Shown here in pieces: positions 19,659-27,763 of a DNA stretch of 64,000 bases; position 1 is the first letter of the stretch, and each line of letters begins with the position of its first letter. The notes under the pieces are model-generated. The model saw only the letters and a program-made list of their open reading frames with translations. It did not search any database and was not told the origin of the DNA. The stretch lies in NCBI RefSeq assembly GCF_000718515.1, contig NZ_JNZS01000013.1, positions 1-64,000 on the forward strand. The letters are read 5' to 3'. Source of the DNA: Micromonospora parva. Its GTDB lineage: Bacteria > Actinomycetota > Actinomycetes > Mycobacteriales > Micromonosporaceae. The position numbers and the translations under genes were made by a program.

Positions 19659-20476
19659 TGGGCGAGACGTTCCGGCAACTCGCGCTGGACGGGCCGCTGC
19701 TGCTCGCCATGGCCGCGGCGGCGCTCGCCGGTCTGGTCAGCTTCCTGTCCCCGTGTGTGCTTCCGCTCGTCCCCGGCTACCTGTCGTACGTGACCGGCCT
19801 GGCCGGTGCCGACCTGGAGGGCCGCCGACCGGCGGCGGACCCGGCGCCGACCGGCGGGGGTGTCGCCGTCAAGGAACGGGTCGCGCGGGTGGGCGCGGTC
19901 AAGGGCCGGGTGCTCGCCGGGACGCTGCTGTTCATCGCCGGCTTCACCGTCGTCTTCGTCGCCACCGCGATCCTGTTCGCCGGCATCGGCCGGGTCTTCT
20001 TCGAGTACGAGCGGCAGCTGGAGATCGTCGTCGGCGCGCTGATCATCGTGCTCGGCCTGGGCTACCTCGGGATGATCCCGGCGCTGCAACGCGAGTTCCG
20101 GATCTCCCGGCTGCCGTCGGCCGGCCTGCTCGGCGCACCGGTCTTCGGTGCGGTCTTCGCGCTGAGCTGGGTGCCCTGCACCGGCCCCACCCTCGGCGCG
20201 GTGATGGGCATGGCCGCCACCAGCGGGCAGAGCGACCGCGCGGTGGTGCTCGCCGTGGCGTACTGCCTCGGGTTGGGGATACCGTTCATCGTCTTCGGGC
20301 TGGGCTTCGAACGTCTGCTCGGGGTCTTCCGCGCCGTCCGGCGCAACAGCCGCTGGGTCACCCGGGTCGGCGGCGCCCTGCTCATCCTGATCGGCCTGGC
20401 CCTGGTCACCGGCGGATGGCAGAGCTTCGTGATCTGGTTGCAGACCACCGTCGGGGTGGGCGAGGTGAGCATCTGA
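19658..20476 (+). CDS. ccdA: Cytochrome c biogenesis protein CcdA
   Basis: CcdA moves reducing power from cytosolic thioredoxin across the membrane to the ResA-type protein encoded just upstream. The 272-residue product has six transmembrane helices and the two membrane cysteines in SFLSPCVLPLVPG (first helix) and SWVPCTGPTLG (fourth helix). A charged loop of about 45 residues after the first helix is longer than in the minimal family. One-base overlaps join it to its neighbours. Confidence 0.95.
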   Translation: MGETFRQLALDGPLLLAMAAAALAGLVSFLSPCVLPLVPGYLSYVTGLAGADLEGRRPAADPAPTGGGVAVKERVARVGAVKGRVLAGTLLFIAGFTVVFVATAILFAGIGRVFFEYERQLEIVVGALIIVLGLGYLGMIPALQREFRISRLPSAGLLGAPVFGAVFALSWVPCTGPTLGAVMGMAATSGQSDRAVVLAVAYCLGLGIPFIVFGLGFERLLGVFRAVRRNSRWVTRVGGALLILIGLALVTGGWQSFVIWLQTTVGVGEVSI

Positions 20477-22104
20477 TGACGGTCGTCGACGACCGACCGG
20501 AGACCGTGGCGCCCGCGCCGCGCCGCCGGCCGAACCGGCTGCTGGCCCTGCTGCGCAACTCGTGGCGGCAGCTGACCAGCATGCGTACGGCCCTGATCCT
20601 GCTCTTCCTGCTCGCGATCGCCGCCATCCCCGGCTCGGTGCTGCCGCAGCGCGGGATCAGCCCGGAGAAGGTCAACCAGTACTTCGTCGACCACCCCGAC
20701 TGGGCTCCCCGGCTGAACCGGATCGGCGCGTTCGAGGTCTTCGGCTCGGTCTGGTTCTCCGCGATCTACCTGCTGCTGTTCACCTCCCTGATCGGCTGCA
20801 TCACGCCCCGCCTGCGGGACCACATCCGCGCCCTGCGGTCCCGGCCGCCGGCCGCGCCGAAGCGGATGGCCCGGCTGCCGCAGCACACAGTGCTGCCCGC
20901 CCCGCCCGGTGGCACGGCGGCGATCGCCGAGGTGCTGCGCAAGCGCCGCTGGCGCGTCGAGGTGCGCGGCGACGAGGTCTCCGCCGAGAAGGGCTACCTC
21001 AAGGAGACCGGCAACCTGCTGTTCCACACCTCGCTGATCGCGGTGCTGATCGGCGTGGCGCTGGGCTCCTGGTACGGCTGGAGCGGCAACCGGCTGCTGG
21101 TGGCCGGCGCGGACAACGCGTTCTGCAACACCCGCCAGCAGTACGCCGAAGCGAAGCTCGGCCCCCGGGTGGACAGCGCCGACCTGCCCCGCTTCTGTCT
21201 GCGGCTGGACGACTTCCAGGCCCGCTTCCTGGACAGCGGTCAGCCGGAGTTCTTCAACGCCACGGTGACGGTTGACGGCCCGGACGAGCCGACCCGCAGC
21301 GCCGACTTCTCGGTGAACTCGCCGCTGCGGTTGAACGACGCGAACGTCTACCTGCTCGGCCACGGGTACGCCCCGGTGATCCGCTACACCGACCGGTTCG
21401 GCAACAGCCAGATCAGTGACGAGCCGTTCCTGACCACCGGTGACATGGGCCTGACCAGCGAAGGGTTGGCCGCCTTCCCGGACGCCAACGTCGACCCGGC
21501 GACCGGCCAGCGGGCACCGGACCAGCAGATGGCGTTCACCGGCATCTACCTGCCCACGGCACCCGAGCAGGCGCCGTTCGTCCGCTCGCAGTACCCGACC
21601 GAGCGCAACCCGGCGCTGAACCTGGTCGCCTACCGGGGCAACCTCGGCCTGGACGCCGGCATCCCCGGCTCGGTCTACGAACTCGATCAGCGGCAGGTGC
21701 GGACCGGGAAGGTCAAGGAGGTCGGCACCAAACTGCTCCGCAAGGGCGAGAAGTGGACGCTGGACGACGGCACGACAGTCGAGTTCCTGGGCACCGAGCG
21801 GTACGTCACCCTCTCCATCCGGCACGACCCCGGTTCGACGATGCTGCTGGTCAGCTGCGGTGTCCTGCTGGTCGGGCTGATGGGTTCGCTGTTCGGCAAG
21901 CGCCGCCGGGTGTTCTTCCGGGTGGTGCCGGCCGACCCCGGGGAAGGATCTCCGACGAGCGGTAGTAGCTTGGTGGAGGTCGGCGGGTTGCCGCGTACCG
22001 ACTATCCGGGGTTCGCCGACGAGTTCACCCAGCTCATCGCTGCGGTCAAGGGTGATGCTGACCCAGCGGCCGAACGGGCCGGCGTGCGAGAAGGAGCCGA
22101 GTGA
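20476..22104 (+). CDS. resB: Cytochrome c biogenesis protein ResB
   Basis: ResB forms, with CcsB, the system II heme exporter and synthetase that attaches heme to apocytochrome c. The 542-residue product has three N-terminal helices (about 35-55, 82-102, 178-198), a large extracytoplasmic domain and a last helix near 455-475 (SCGVLLVGLMGSLFG), the usual ResB layout. It overlaps ccdA and ccsB by one base each. Rv0528 is the mycobacterial counterpart. Confidence 0.94.
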   Translation: MTVVDDRPETVAPAPRRRPNRLLALLRNSWRQLTSMRTALILLFLLAIAAIPGSVLPQRGISPEKVNQYFVDHPDWAPRLNRIGAFEVFGSVWFSAIYLLLFTSLIGCITPRLRDHIRALRSRPPAAPKRMARLPQHTVLPAPPGGTAAIAEVLRKRRWRVEVRGDEVSAEKGYLKETGNLLFHTSLIAVLIGVALGSWYGWSGNRLLVAGADNAFCNTRQQYAEAKLGPRVDSADLPRFCLRLDDFQARFLDSGQPEFFNATVTVDGPDEPTRSADFSVNSPLRLNDANVYLLGHGYAPVIRYTDRFGNSQISDEPFLTTGDMGLTSEGLAAFPDANVDPATGQRAPDQQMAFTGIYLPTAPEQAPFVRSQYPTERNPALNLVAYRGNLGLDAGIPGSVYELDQRQVRTGKVKEVGTKLLRKGEKWTLDDGTTVEFLGTERYVTLSIRHDPGSTMLLVSCGVLLVGLMGSLFGKRRRVFFRVVPADPGEGSPTSGSSLVEVGGLPRTDYPGFADEFTQLIAAVKGDADPAAERAGVREGAE

Positions 22105-23075
22105 TGTCCGCACTCTCCGACAATCTGGTGACCTTCGCGATCCTGGCCTACCTGGTCGCGATGATCGGCCATGCCGTCGAGTACGCGCTGGGCAACGCCC
22201 GTACCCGGGTCGCCACGGCGGCTCCGGTGCGCGAGTTGGTCGGTGCCGGCGGTGGTGTCCTCCCGACGCCGCCCGCGCCGGTCCCGTCGTCGCCCCCGGC
22301 CGACCGTTCCGCCCGGCAGGCCCGGCTCGCGGGCCTGGTCGGGGTGGGTGCCACCGCTGTCGCCGCCGCGCTGCACCTGGCCGCGCTGGTCACCCGGGGG
22401 CTCGCCGCCGACCGGATGCCCTGGGGCAACATGTACGAGTTCGTGCTCACTGTGACGTTCATCGGGGTCGCCGCCTGGCTGGTGGTGCTCTGGAAGCGGC
22501 CGTCGCTGCGCAAGCTCGGGCTCTTCCTCACCCTGGTGATGGTGCTGCTGGTCGCCACCGCCGAGCTGGTGCTGTACGTGCCGATCGTGCCGCTGGTGCC
22601 GGCGCTGAACTCGTACTGGTTCGTCATCCACGTCTCGACGATCGTCTTCGCGTCCGGCATCTTCCTGTTCGGTGTGGTGCCGGCGGTCGGTTTCCTGATG
22701 CGCAGCGGGTACGAGCAGGGCAAGCGGAGCTTCCCGTACACCCTGGCCAAGCGGCTGCCCGGCGCGGCCGGCCTGGAGCGGCTGACCTTCACGCTGCACG
22801 CCTTCGCGTTTCCGATCTTCACCTTCGCGGTGATCGCCGGGGCCATCTGGGCCGAGGCGGCCTGGGGCCGGCCGTGGGGTTGGGACCCGAAGGAGACCTG
22901 GGCGTTCATCTCCTGGGTGGTGTACGCCGGCTACCTGCACGCCCGCGCCACGCCCAGCGTGAAGCGCAACGTGGCCACCTGGATCGCGGTGCTCGGCTTC
23001 CTCACCGTGCTGATGAACCTCTTCGGCGTGAACATCTTCTTCACCGGCCTGCACTCCTACGGCGGGCTTGACTGA
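22104..23075 (+). CDS. ccsB: Cytochrome c biogenesis protein CcsB/CcsA
   Basis: This is the heme-handling partner of ResB. The 323-residue protein has about eight helices and the tryptophan-rich WGRPWGWDPKETW motif that binds heme on the outer face, with flanking histidines. AAGGAG at 22091-22096 lies 7 nt before ATG 22104, so that start was preferred over GTG 22101. It is the last gene of the hemL operon; a strong hairpin follows its stop. Confidence 0.95.
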   Translation: MSALSDNLVTFAILAYLVAMIGHAVEYALGNARTRVATAAPVRELVGAGGGVLPTPPAPVPSSPPADRSARQARLAGLVGVGATAVAAALHLAALVTRGLAADRMPWGNMYEFVLTVTFIGVAAWLVVLWKRPSLRKLGLFLTLVMVLLVATAELVLYVPIVPLVPALNSYWFVIHVSTIVFASGIFLFGVVPAVGFLMRSGYEQGKRSFPYTLAKRLPGAAGLERLTFTLHAFAFPIFTFAVIAGAIWAEAAWGRPWGWDPKETWAFISWVVYAGYLHARATPSVKRNVATWIAVLGFLTVLMNLFGVNIFFTGLHSYGGLD

Positions 23076-23090
23076 CAGCCGCAACGCGGT

Positions 23091-23125
23091 GCGGGCCGGT
23101 CACGGAACATCCGTGACCGGCCCGC
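23091..23125 (+). terminator. Hairpin terminator after the hemL-ccsB operon (copy 1 of a repeat)
   Basis: A perfect 15-bp stem (23091-23105 with 23111-23125) and a 5-nt loop lie 16 bp after the ccsB stop. No U-run follows, which is normal for actinobacteria. Nearly the same sequence recurs at 24777-24811. Confidence 0.75.
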
Positions 23126-23271
23126 GTCGTTCCACCGGCCCCGCTCGCGGTCGCCGGACCCGGTTCCGGTCGCCGGTCCCGCCCACGGTCGCCGGTCCCG
23201 GTCCCGGTCGCCGGGGTCAGGTCGCGTTGCTCGGGTGGTCGGCCATCCGGGGCCTTGTCGGGACCGCGCGT

Positions 23272-23472
23272 CTACCGGGTGGGTAGCGAGGCCCGGATGG
23301 TCCGCTCGACCTGGATCGTCACCTGGTAGGACACCTCGGGTAGGTCGGCCAGCTCGATCCGCTCGCCGCGCAACGCCAGTTGGGCGTGCAGCTCCCGGGC
23401 GATGGCGTCGCGAAGCTCGACCTGGAGGGACGACAACCCGTCCGGGTCGCCGACGACGTACGCATCCGACAT
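23272..23472 (-). CDS. Hypothetical protein (66 aa)
   Basis: I recognise no family. The product starts MSDAYVVGDPDGLSSLQ, is mildly acidic and continues with amphipathic helix-strand stretches that include VSYQVTIQVERT. It is not membrane-bound. The ATG at 23472 has GGGAG about 12 nt upstream, a weak match. It is divergent from the XRE regulator gene and lies between the two copies of the duplicated hairpin. Confidence 0.55.
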   Translation of the reverse strand: MSDAYVVGDPDGLSSLQVELRDAIARELHAQLALRGERIELADLPEVSYQVTIQVERTIRASLPTR

Positions 23473-23717
23473 GGATCCACTCTGCTCCCGCGTCCCGCCG
23501 TTCGGCCAGGCACGGTGAGATGTCCCCGCCGGTCTTGACGGATGTCCAGCCCCCGGACTGCCGTCGAGCCCCGGACTGCCGTCGAGCCTTGGACTGTCGT
23601 CGAGCCAGGCGGTCGTCACCCCGATATGAGTGTCAGGGGATGACGCAGTGTTGAGGGATCGCTACCGTGCGCAGGTGGGTCCGGTTACCCAACGTTCGCG
23701 GCGGAAGGTGGGACGCA

Positions 23718-24524
23718 GTGACCTCAGTGGTGTCCACGGCGGCGCTGATCCGGGAGCAGCTTCGACGGTCCCGGCTTGCGGCTGGGCTGACTCAGGAGGA
23801 GTACGGCAAACGGGCGCACTACTCGCCGTCGATGGTGTCGGCGGTCGAGCTGGGGCAGGCGGCGCCCAACGAGGCGTACCTGACCCGGGCCGACGAGGTG
23901 CTCGACACCGGCGGCCTGCTGGTCTCGCTGCGCGAGCTGGGCCGGCGCGACGGCGAACCGGTCTGGTTCCGCCCCTGGCTGGAGGTCGAACGGGTCGCCA
24001 GCCAGCTGCGCTGCTTCGGCGCGACGATGATTCCCGGGCTGTTGCAGACCGCCGACTACGCCCGGGCGGTGTTCCGGCTCGACCTGGGCCTCACCGCCGA
24101 TCGCATCGAGGAGTTGGTGGCGGCCCGGTTGGAGCGGCAGACGATCCTCGACCGGGAGCACCCGCCGCAGCTCACCGCCGTGATTGACGAGGCGGCGCTC
24201 CAGCGTTTCGCGGAGGGCTGCGCCGGGGTGCTGGCCGGGCAGCTCCGACACCTGGTGGCGTGCGCCCGCCGTCCGCACATCAGGGTGCATGTGCTGCCGC
24301 AGGGGGTGGGGCTGCACGCGGGTCTCTTCGGGCCGTTCATCCTCGGCCGCACCGCCGACGGCAGCTGGCTCGGCTTCCTCGACAACCAGACCGGTGGCAC
24401 TGCCGTGGACGACATCAACGAGGTGGCGACCCTACTCGGAAGGTGGGAGAGTCTGCGCAGTGACGCGCTGCCCCGGCAGCAGTCGATCGACCTGCTCGAG
24501 GAGATCGTGAAGCCATGGATCTGA
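23718..24524 (+). CDS. XRE helix-turn-helix regulator with DUF5753 domain
   Basis: This 268-residue protein has an XRE-type helix-turn-helix (about 12-65, with AGLTQEEYGKRAHYSPSMVS) and a C-terminal DUF5753 domain (about 85-265, with IPGLLQTADYARAV). Such proteins are abundant in Streptomyces and Micromonospora, usually beside a DUF397 gene, and several pairs affect development or antibiotic production. GTG 23718 was chosen because GGAAGG lies upstream; GTG 23667 lies at the probable transcription start. Its end overlaps the DUF397 gene by 10 bp. Confidence 0.9.
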   Translation: MTSVVSTAALIREQLRRSRLAAGLTQEEYGKRAHYSPSMVSAVELGQAAPNEAYLTRADEVLDTGGLLVSLRELGRRDGEPVWFRPWLEVERVASQLRCFGATMIPGLLQTADYARAVFRLDLGLTADRIEELVAARLERQTILDREHPPQLTAVIDEAALQRFAEGCAGVLAGQLRHLVACARRPHIRVHVLPQGVGLHAGLFGPFILGRTADGSWLGFLDNQTGGTAVDDINEVATLLGRWESLRSDALPRQQSIDLLEEIVKPWI

Positions 24525-24703
24525 CCGGAGCCCGTTGGCACAAGTCCACCCGGAGCGGCAACGACGCCGGCGCATGTGTCGAGGTCGCCGACAACCTGCC
24601 CGGCCGGGTGCACGTCCGCGATTCCAAGGACCGCGACGGCGGCCTGCTGACCTTCACCCCGGCCGCGTGGCGGGCCTTCGTCGAGCTGGCCCGCACCCAC
24701 TGA
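24515..24703 (+). CDS. DUF397 domain protein
   Basis: This 62-residue protein has the standard DUF397 pattern: WHKSTRSGN near the start, CVEVAD in the middle and VRDSKD followed by a FTPAAWRAFV end. These proteins pair with XRE/DUF5753 regulators, and a partner-switch or toxin-antitoxin-like role has been proposed for such pairs. Here the two genes overlap by 10 bp, so they are co-expressed. Confidence 0.92.
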   Translation: MDLTGARWHKSTRSGNDAGACVEVADNLPGRVHVRDSKDRDGGLLTFTPAAWRAFVELARTH

Positions 24704-24776
24704 CCATCCGCCGGATCCTCGTGACCGCCGTACCCGCCGACCGTCCGCCGGGTCATCACTGACCTGGCTACGCGAT

Positions 24777-24811
24777 GCGGGCCGGTCACGGATCATCCGT
24801 GACCGGCCCGC
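24777..24811 (+). terminator. Hairpin terminator after DUF397 (copy 2 of a repeat)
   Basis: A perfect 15-bp stem (24777-24791 with 24797-24811) and a 5-nt loop lie between the DUF397 gene and the convergent secreted-protein gene, so it could end transcription from both sides. Its arms are identical to those at 23091-23125. Confidence 0.75.
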
Positions 24812-24829
24812 GTCGTTCTGGTGCGGTGC

Positions 24830-26191
24830 TCAGCTCACCGTCACGGGGGCGACGTCGTTGTTCGGGTTGTCGTCCACCCGGGGGTAGCGCTGGAACGGCT
24901 CAACCTTGCCGGGGGCCCCGGAGAGGGTGTCGATCCGCAGGTCGAACCCGACCTTGTGAGTCGTGCCGGCCGGGAAGACCGACCCCGGTCCGTTGCAGTA
25001 CCAGGTTGCCGGGACGGTCTCGGGCTCTTCCTCGTCGCCGTTCAGCCAGCAGTCGGACGGGGCGGCGAGCACGGTGACCCCGGCGGGCGGGACGAAGAGG
25101 AAGGCTCCGACGCCCTCGCCGGAGAGGCTGCCGTCCGGCACGCCCGGACCCTTGTTGCGCAGGCCCACGGTGACCCGCACGGTGTCACCGACGGCTCCGG
25201 TGACGGCCGCGCCCTTCGCGACGATGTCGAAGGCGCCGTGCACGCCCCGCAGGTAGGTCTGGCCTTCGGCCCGCGTCGCCTCGGCCGGCAGCACGTCGAG
25301 CGGTGCGCCCACCGCGCGTAGCCGTAGCGCCTGGTCGGCGTCGCGGCTCCGGAGCTTCACTCCACTGGGGAGCGGGCCGGCGCTGGCCAGCGGTTGCACG
25401 GCCTGGGTGATCCGCTTGCTGCCGAGGGTCGCCGGGCCGACAGTGGTCGCGAACCCGTCCCGCAGCTCGTGCCGCTGGCCGGGCGCGAACGTGCCGCGCA
25501 CGGTGCAGACGACCACGGTGGCGAGCACCTGGTCGGTGCCGTACCGGCAGTTGCGGTAGCTGGTCGGCACCAGGCCCACCGGGAAGCGCATGGTGAGCCG
25601 CAGGTCCACGGCCGGCTGGTCGCCGGCGTTGACCACGGCCACCGGGACGGGAAGGGTGTCGCCCACCTGCACGCCGGTCACGGTCTCGTCGACCAGGTCG
25701 AGCAGGTTGGGCCCGGATCGCACGGTGACGGTCGCCTGCTGGGTGTACGCCTCGGTCTGCTCGCCGAGCGGCGTGTAGTCGAGGGTGCCGCTCGCGCCGT
25801 CGAGGGCGCCGGGCGCGGGCCGGAACACCACCGGCACGGTGCCGGTGAGCGTGCCGAACTCGTCGACGGCGGTCGGCGGCATCGGGCAGGTCACCGAGGT
25901 GCCCTCGGTGACGCAGAAGTCGGGGAAGGCGGCGGTGGCCACGCCCGCCAGGCCGGTCAGGTCGATGGTCACCCGGGGCTGGCTGGCCCCGGTGCTGGTC
26001 AGGGTCAGCGGCATCGTGCGGCCGGGAGCGCCGGGGCCGCCGACGGTGACGTCATCAAGCCATCCGCTGACCCAGCCGGGGTCGTCCTCGGCCGCAGCCG
26101 GGCCAGCCGCCACACCGACTGCTGCGGTGCCGACGAGCAGCGCTGTCACGCCACGCAGAAGCCGACCACGGGCAACGCGCACAGATCTCAT
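24830..26191 (-). CDS. Secreted protein with CARDB/DUF11-like beta domains
   Basis: This 453-residue protein has a Sec signal peptide with cleavage probably after GPAAA (about residue 34). The mature part is beta-rich with repeated VGDTLPVPVAVVNAGDQPA and VGDTVRVTVGLRNKGPG phrases typical of CARDB/DUF11 immunoglobulin-like modules (about 170-260 and 325-430). No LPXTG or transmembrane anchor follows, so it is probably released or held loosely in the wall. AAGGAG just before the ATG supports the start. A structural or adhesive role is a guess. Confidence 0.75.
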   Translation of the reverse strand: MRSVRVARGRLLRGVTALLVGTAAVGVAAGPAAAEDDPGWVSGWLDDVTVGGPGAPGRTMPLTLTSTGASQPRVTIDLTGLAGVATAAFPDFCVTEGTSVTCPMPPTAVDEFGTLTGTVPVVFRPAPGALDGASGTLDYTPLGEQTEAYTQQATVTVRSGPNLLDLVDETVTGVQVGDTLPVPVAVVNAGDQPAVDLRLTMRFPVGLVPTSYRNCRYGTDQVLATVVVCTVRGTFAPGQRHELRDGFATTVGPATLGSKRITQAVQPLASAGPLPSGVKLRSRDADQALRLRAVGAPLDVLPAEATRAEGQTYLRGVHGAFDIVAKGAAVTGAVGDTVRVTVGLRNKGPGVPDGSLSGEGVGAFLFVPPAGVTVLAAPSDCWLNGDEEEPETVPATWYCNGPGSVFPAGTTHKVGFDLRIDTLSGAPGKVEPFQRYPRVDDNPNNDVAPVTVS

Positions 26192-26454
26192 TGATCTCCT
26201 TGCTGAGGGGTGAGCCGATCGGAAGACGTCAGGTCTGCAACACCCCGGACCCGACCGGCATCCATGATCTTAGGGATCGCCTGTGACAGTTTCTGATCGG
26301 CCGAGCAGGGGCGTGATCTCCGTCGAAACGGGACACGGTCGGGTGCCCGCAGCACCGGTCAGCAACACCGCAACGGCCCCTCCACCTGGGCGGACGCCTT
26401 CGGTCAGTTCGCCCGCCCACCGGTTGTCGGGCAGCCCCGCACGGCTGCGGGCGA

Positions 26455-26931
26455 TCAGCCGCCGAACCAGCCGGGCACGTCGAGCCGGAACCAGTTGGCC
26501 GCGGCCATCGTGGTGAGGTCGTCCTCCATCGCGGTGACCCGTTGAGGGCCGAGGGTGTCGGCCCACTGTGCCCGCAGCCGGTCGAAGATCTCGGCCGAGC
26601 GGCGTAGCCCGTCGGCGCCGCGCGGCGTGACCCGCACCAGCCGGCGTCGGGCGTCGGCGGGGTCGTCGGCCCGCTCCAGGTATCCCACGGCGACCAGCCG
26701 GTCGACGGTCTTGCCCGCCGCCTGTTTGGAGATGCCCAGCCGTTGGCCCAACTCGGTGGCGGTGGTGCCGTCCGCACCGACGGCCTGGAGCACGAACCCG
26801 TGCAGCGGTCGTAGCTCCGGATGCCCCTCCCGGGCCAGTTCGGCGTGCAGGTCGTCGATCAGCGTCCGGAAGCCGGCCAGCAGCAACAGCGGTAGCGCGA
26901 AGCCGGGCCGCGCGGGATCAGGGGTTGCCAT
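26455..26931 (-). CDS. MarR family transcriptional regulator
   Basis: This 158-residue protein has the MarR winged helix (about 50-125) with TATELGQRLGISKQAAGKTV as recognition region and DDPADARRRLVRVTPRG as wing. It is divergent from an AhpD-like oxidoreductase gene, and two copies of a palindromic site lie between them, so it very likely represses both genes. The ATG at 26931 was used; an upstream in-frame TTG at 26940 is less likely. The 260 bp after its stop hold nothing I can identify apart from a weak GC hairpin near 26434-26449. Confidence 0.88.
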   Translation of the reverse strand: MATPDPARPGFALPLLLLAGFRTLIDDLHAELAREGHPELRPLHGFVLQAVGADGTTATELGQRLGISKQAAGKTVDRLVAVGYLERADDPADARRRLVRVTPRGADGLRRSAEIFDRLRAQWADTLGPQRVTAMEDDLTTMAAANWFRLDVPGWFGG

Positions 26932-26953
26932 GTTCGACAACCACGTTTACTAT
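26925..26953 (+). promoter_or_regulatory. Promoter of the AhpD-like gene
   Basis: TTGCCA (26925-26930), a 17-nt spacer and TACTAT (26948-26953) form a good promoter firing toward the AhpD-like gene. Both operator copies overlap its core or start site, as expected for repression. Confidence 0.55.
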
Positions 26954-26971
26954 TTCGTCAACCACGTTGAC
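26936..26971. promoter_or_regulatory. Double MarR operator
   Basis: Two sites 21 bp apart share one sequence: GACAACCACGTTTAC (26936-26950) and the perfect palindrome GTCAACCACGTTGAC (26957-26971, 6-bp arms around a CAC centre). The 21-bp spacing puts two dimers on one helix face. The sites fill the intergenic space between the MarR gene and the AhpD-like gene. Confidence 0.75.
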
Positions 26972-27013
26972 TATCGTACCGTCCCCGAACCAAGCCCTGG
27001 AAAGCAGGTAACC

Positions 27014-27586
27014 ATGTCCGTCTTCACCGCCCACACCGCTGAGACCGCCCCCGCCGCCGCCCGCCGGTCCATCGAGGGAGTAAGCGGCCGGTTCGGCTGG
27101 CTGCCCACCCCGGTGGCACTGATGGCCGATTCGCCACAGTTGCTCACCGGCTTCCTCGCCGCCAGCGCGGGCTTCGAGCAGACCGACCTCGCCCCGCTGG
27201 ACCGGGAGGTGGTCATCCTGACGGTCTCCACCAGTCACGAATGCCACTTCTGCGTCGCCCTGCACACCGGCAAGCTCACCCAGCTCGGCGCGACTCCCGA
27301 GCTGATCGCCGCGCTGCGGGCCGGCTCGGTACTGCCCGAGCCGCGACTGGAGGCGCTGCGCCGGTTCACGCTGGCCGTGCTCGACCACCGGGGCGCGGTG
27401 CCCGACCACGAGCTGGACGACTTCCTGACCGCCGGATACCAGCCCCGGCACGCACTGGACGTGGTGCTCGGCGTCGGCGCGTACACCATGTCCACCTTCG
27501 CCAACCGACTCACCCGGGCACCGCTCGACCCGCCGCTGGCCGCCCACGCCTGGGCGCCGGCAGCCCGCACATGCGCCGGGTCTTGA
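27014..27586 (+). CDS. Carboxymuconolactone decarboxylase/AhpD-like oxidoreductase
   Basis: This 190-residue protein has the all-helical AhpD fold with the redox motif ECHFCVALHT (CxxC and a nearby histidine). Members reduce peroxiredoxins or react with electrophiles and peroxides. Divergence from a MarR regulator with a shared operator suggests induction by oxidants or phenolic or electrophilic compounds, as in OhrR- or QsrR-like systems; this is inference. The TGA stop (27584-27586) is the first part of the palindromic element that follows. Confidence 0.82.
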   Translation: MSVFTAHTAETAPAAARRSIEGVSGRFGWLPTPVALMADSPQLLTGFLAASAGFEQTDLAPLDREVVILTVSTSHECHFCVALHTGKLTQLGATPELIAALRAGSVLPEPRLEALRRFTLAVLDHRGAVPDHELDDFLTAGYQPRHALDVVLGVGAYTMSTFANRLTRAPLDPPLAAHAWAPAARTCAGS

Positions 27587-27659
27587 TCCACTCGGCTTTC
27601 AGAAAGTCGGCCTATCTCCAGGCGCAGGACACCCCGACTTCCTGAAAGCCGAGTGGATC
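27585..27659. repeat. Palindromic repeat element, family 1 copy A
   Basis: A 26-nt left arm (27585-27610) pairs with 27634-27659 with one mismatch, around a 23-nt centre. The outer sequence is GATCCACTCGGCTTTC. It resembles the element at 57556-57632. The preceding gene's stop codon is partly supplied by the element. Confidence 0.8.
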
Positions 27660-27763
27660 TAGGCACGCCGCGCCGTCCGCACCGGGCTCGCCGTGGCGGC
27701 CATCGCGCGCGTCACAGCACCCGGCTTGGGCCGGGTGGGAGCCGGTGCGGGAGACTGGGCGAC

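Noticed and set aside
23071..24817. Duplicated hairpins as attachment sites of an integrative element
   Set aside because: No integrase, excisionase or tRNA lies nearby and the segment has only three small genes; a cassette or terminator duplication is simpler.
24830..26191. Sortase substrate
   Set aside because: The secreted protein ends without an LPXTG-like motif, hydrophobic stretch or basic tail.
26229..26454. Possible small genes in the gap before the MarR gene end
   Set aside because: Frames there are extensions or shadows of the MarR gene with no ribosome site or recognisable sequence.
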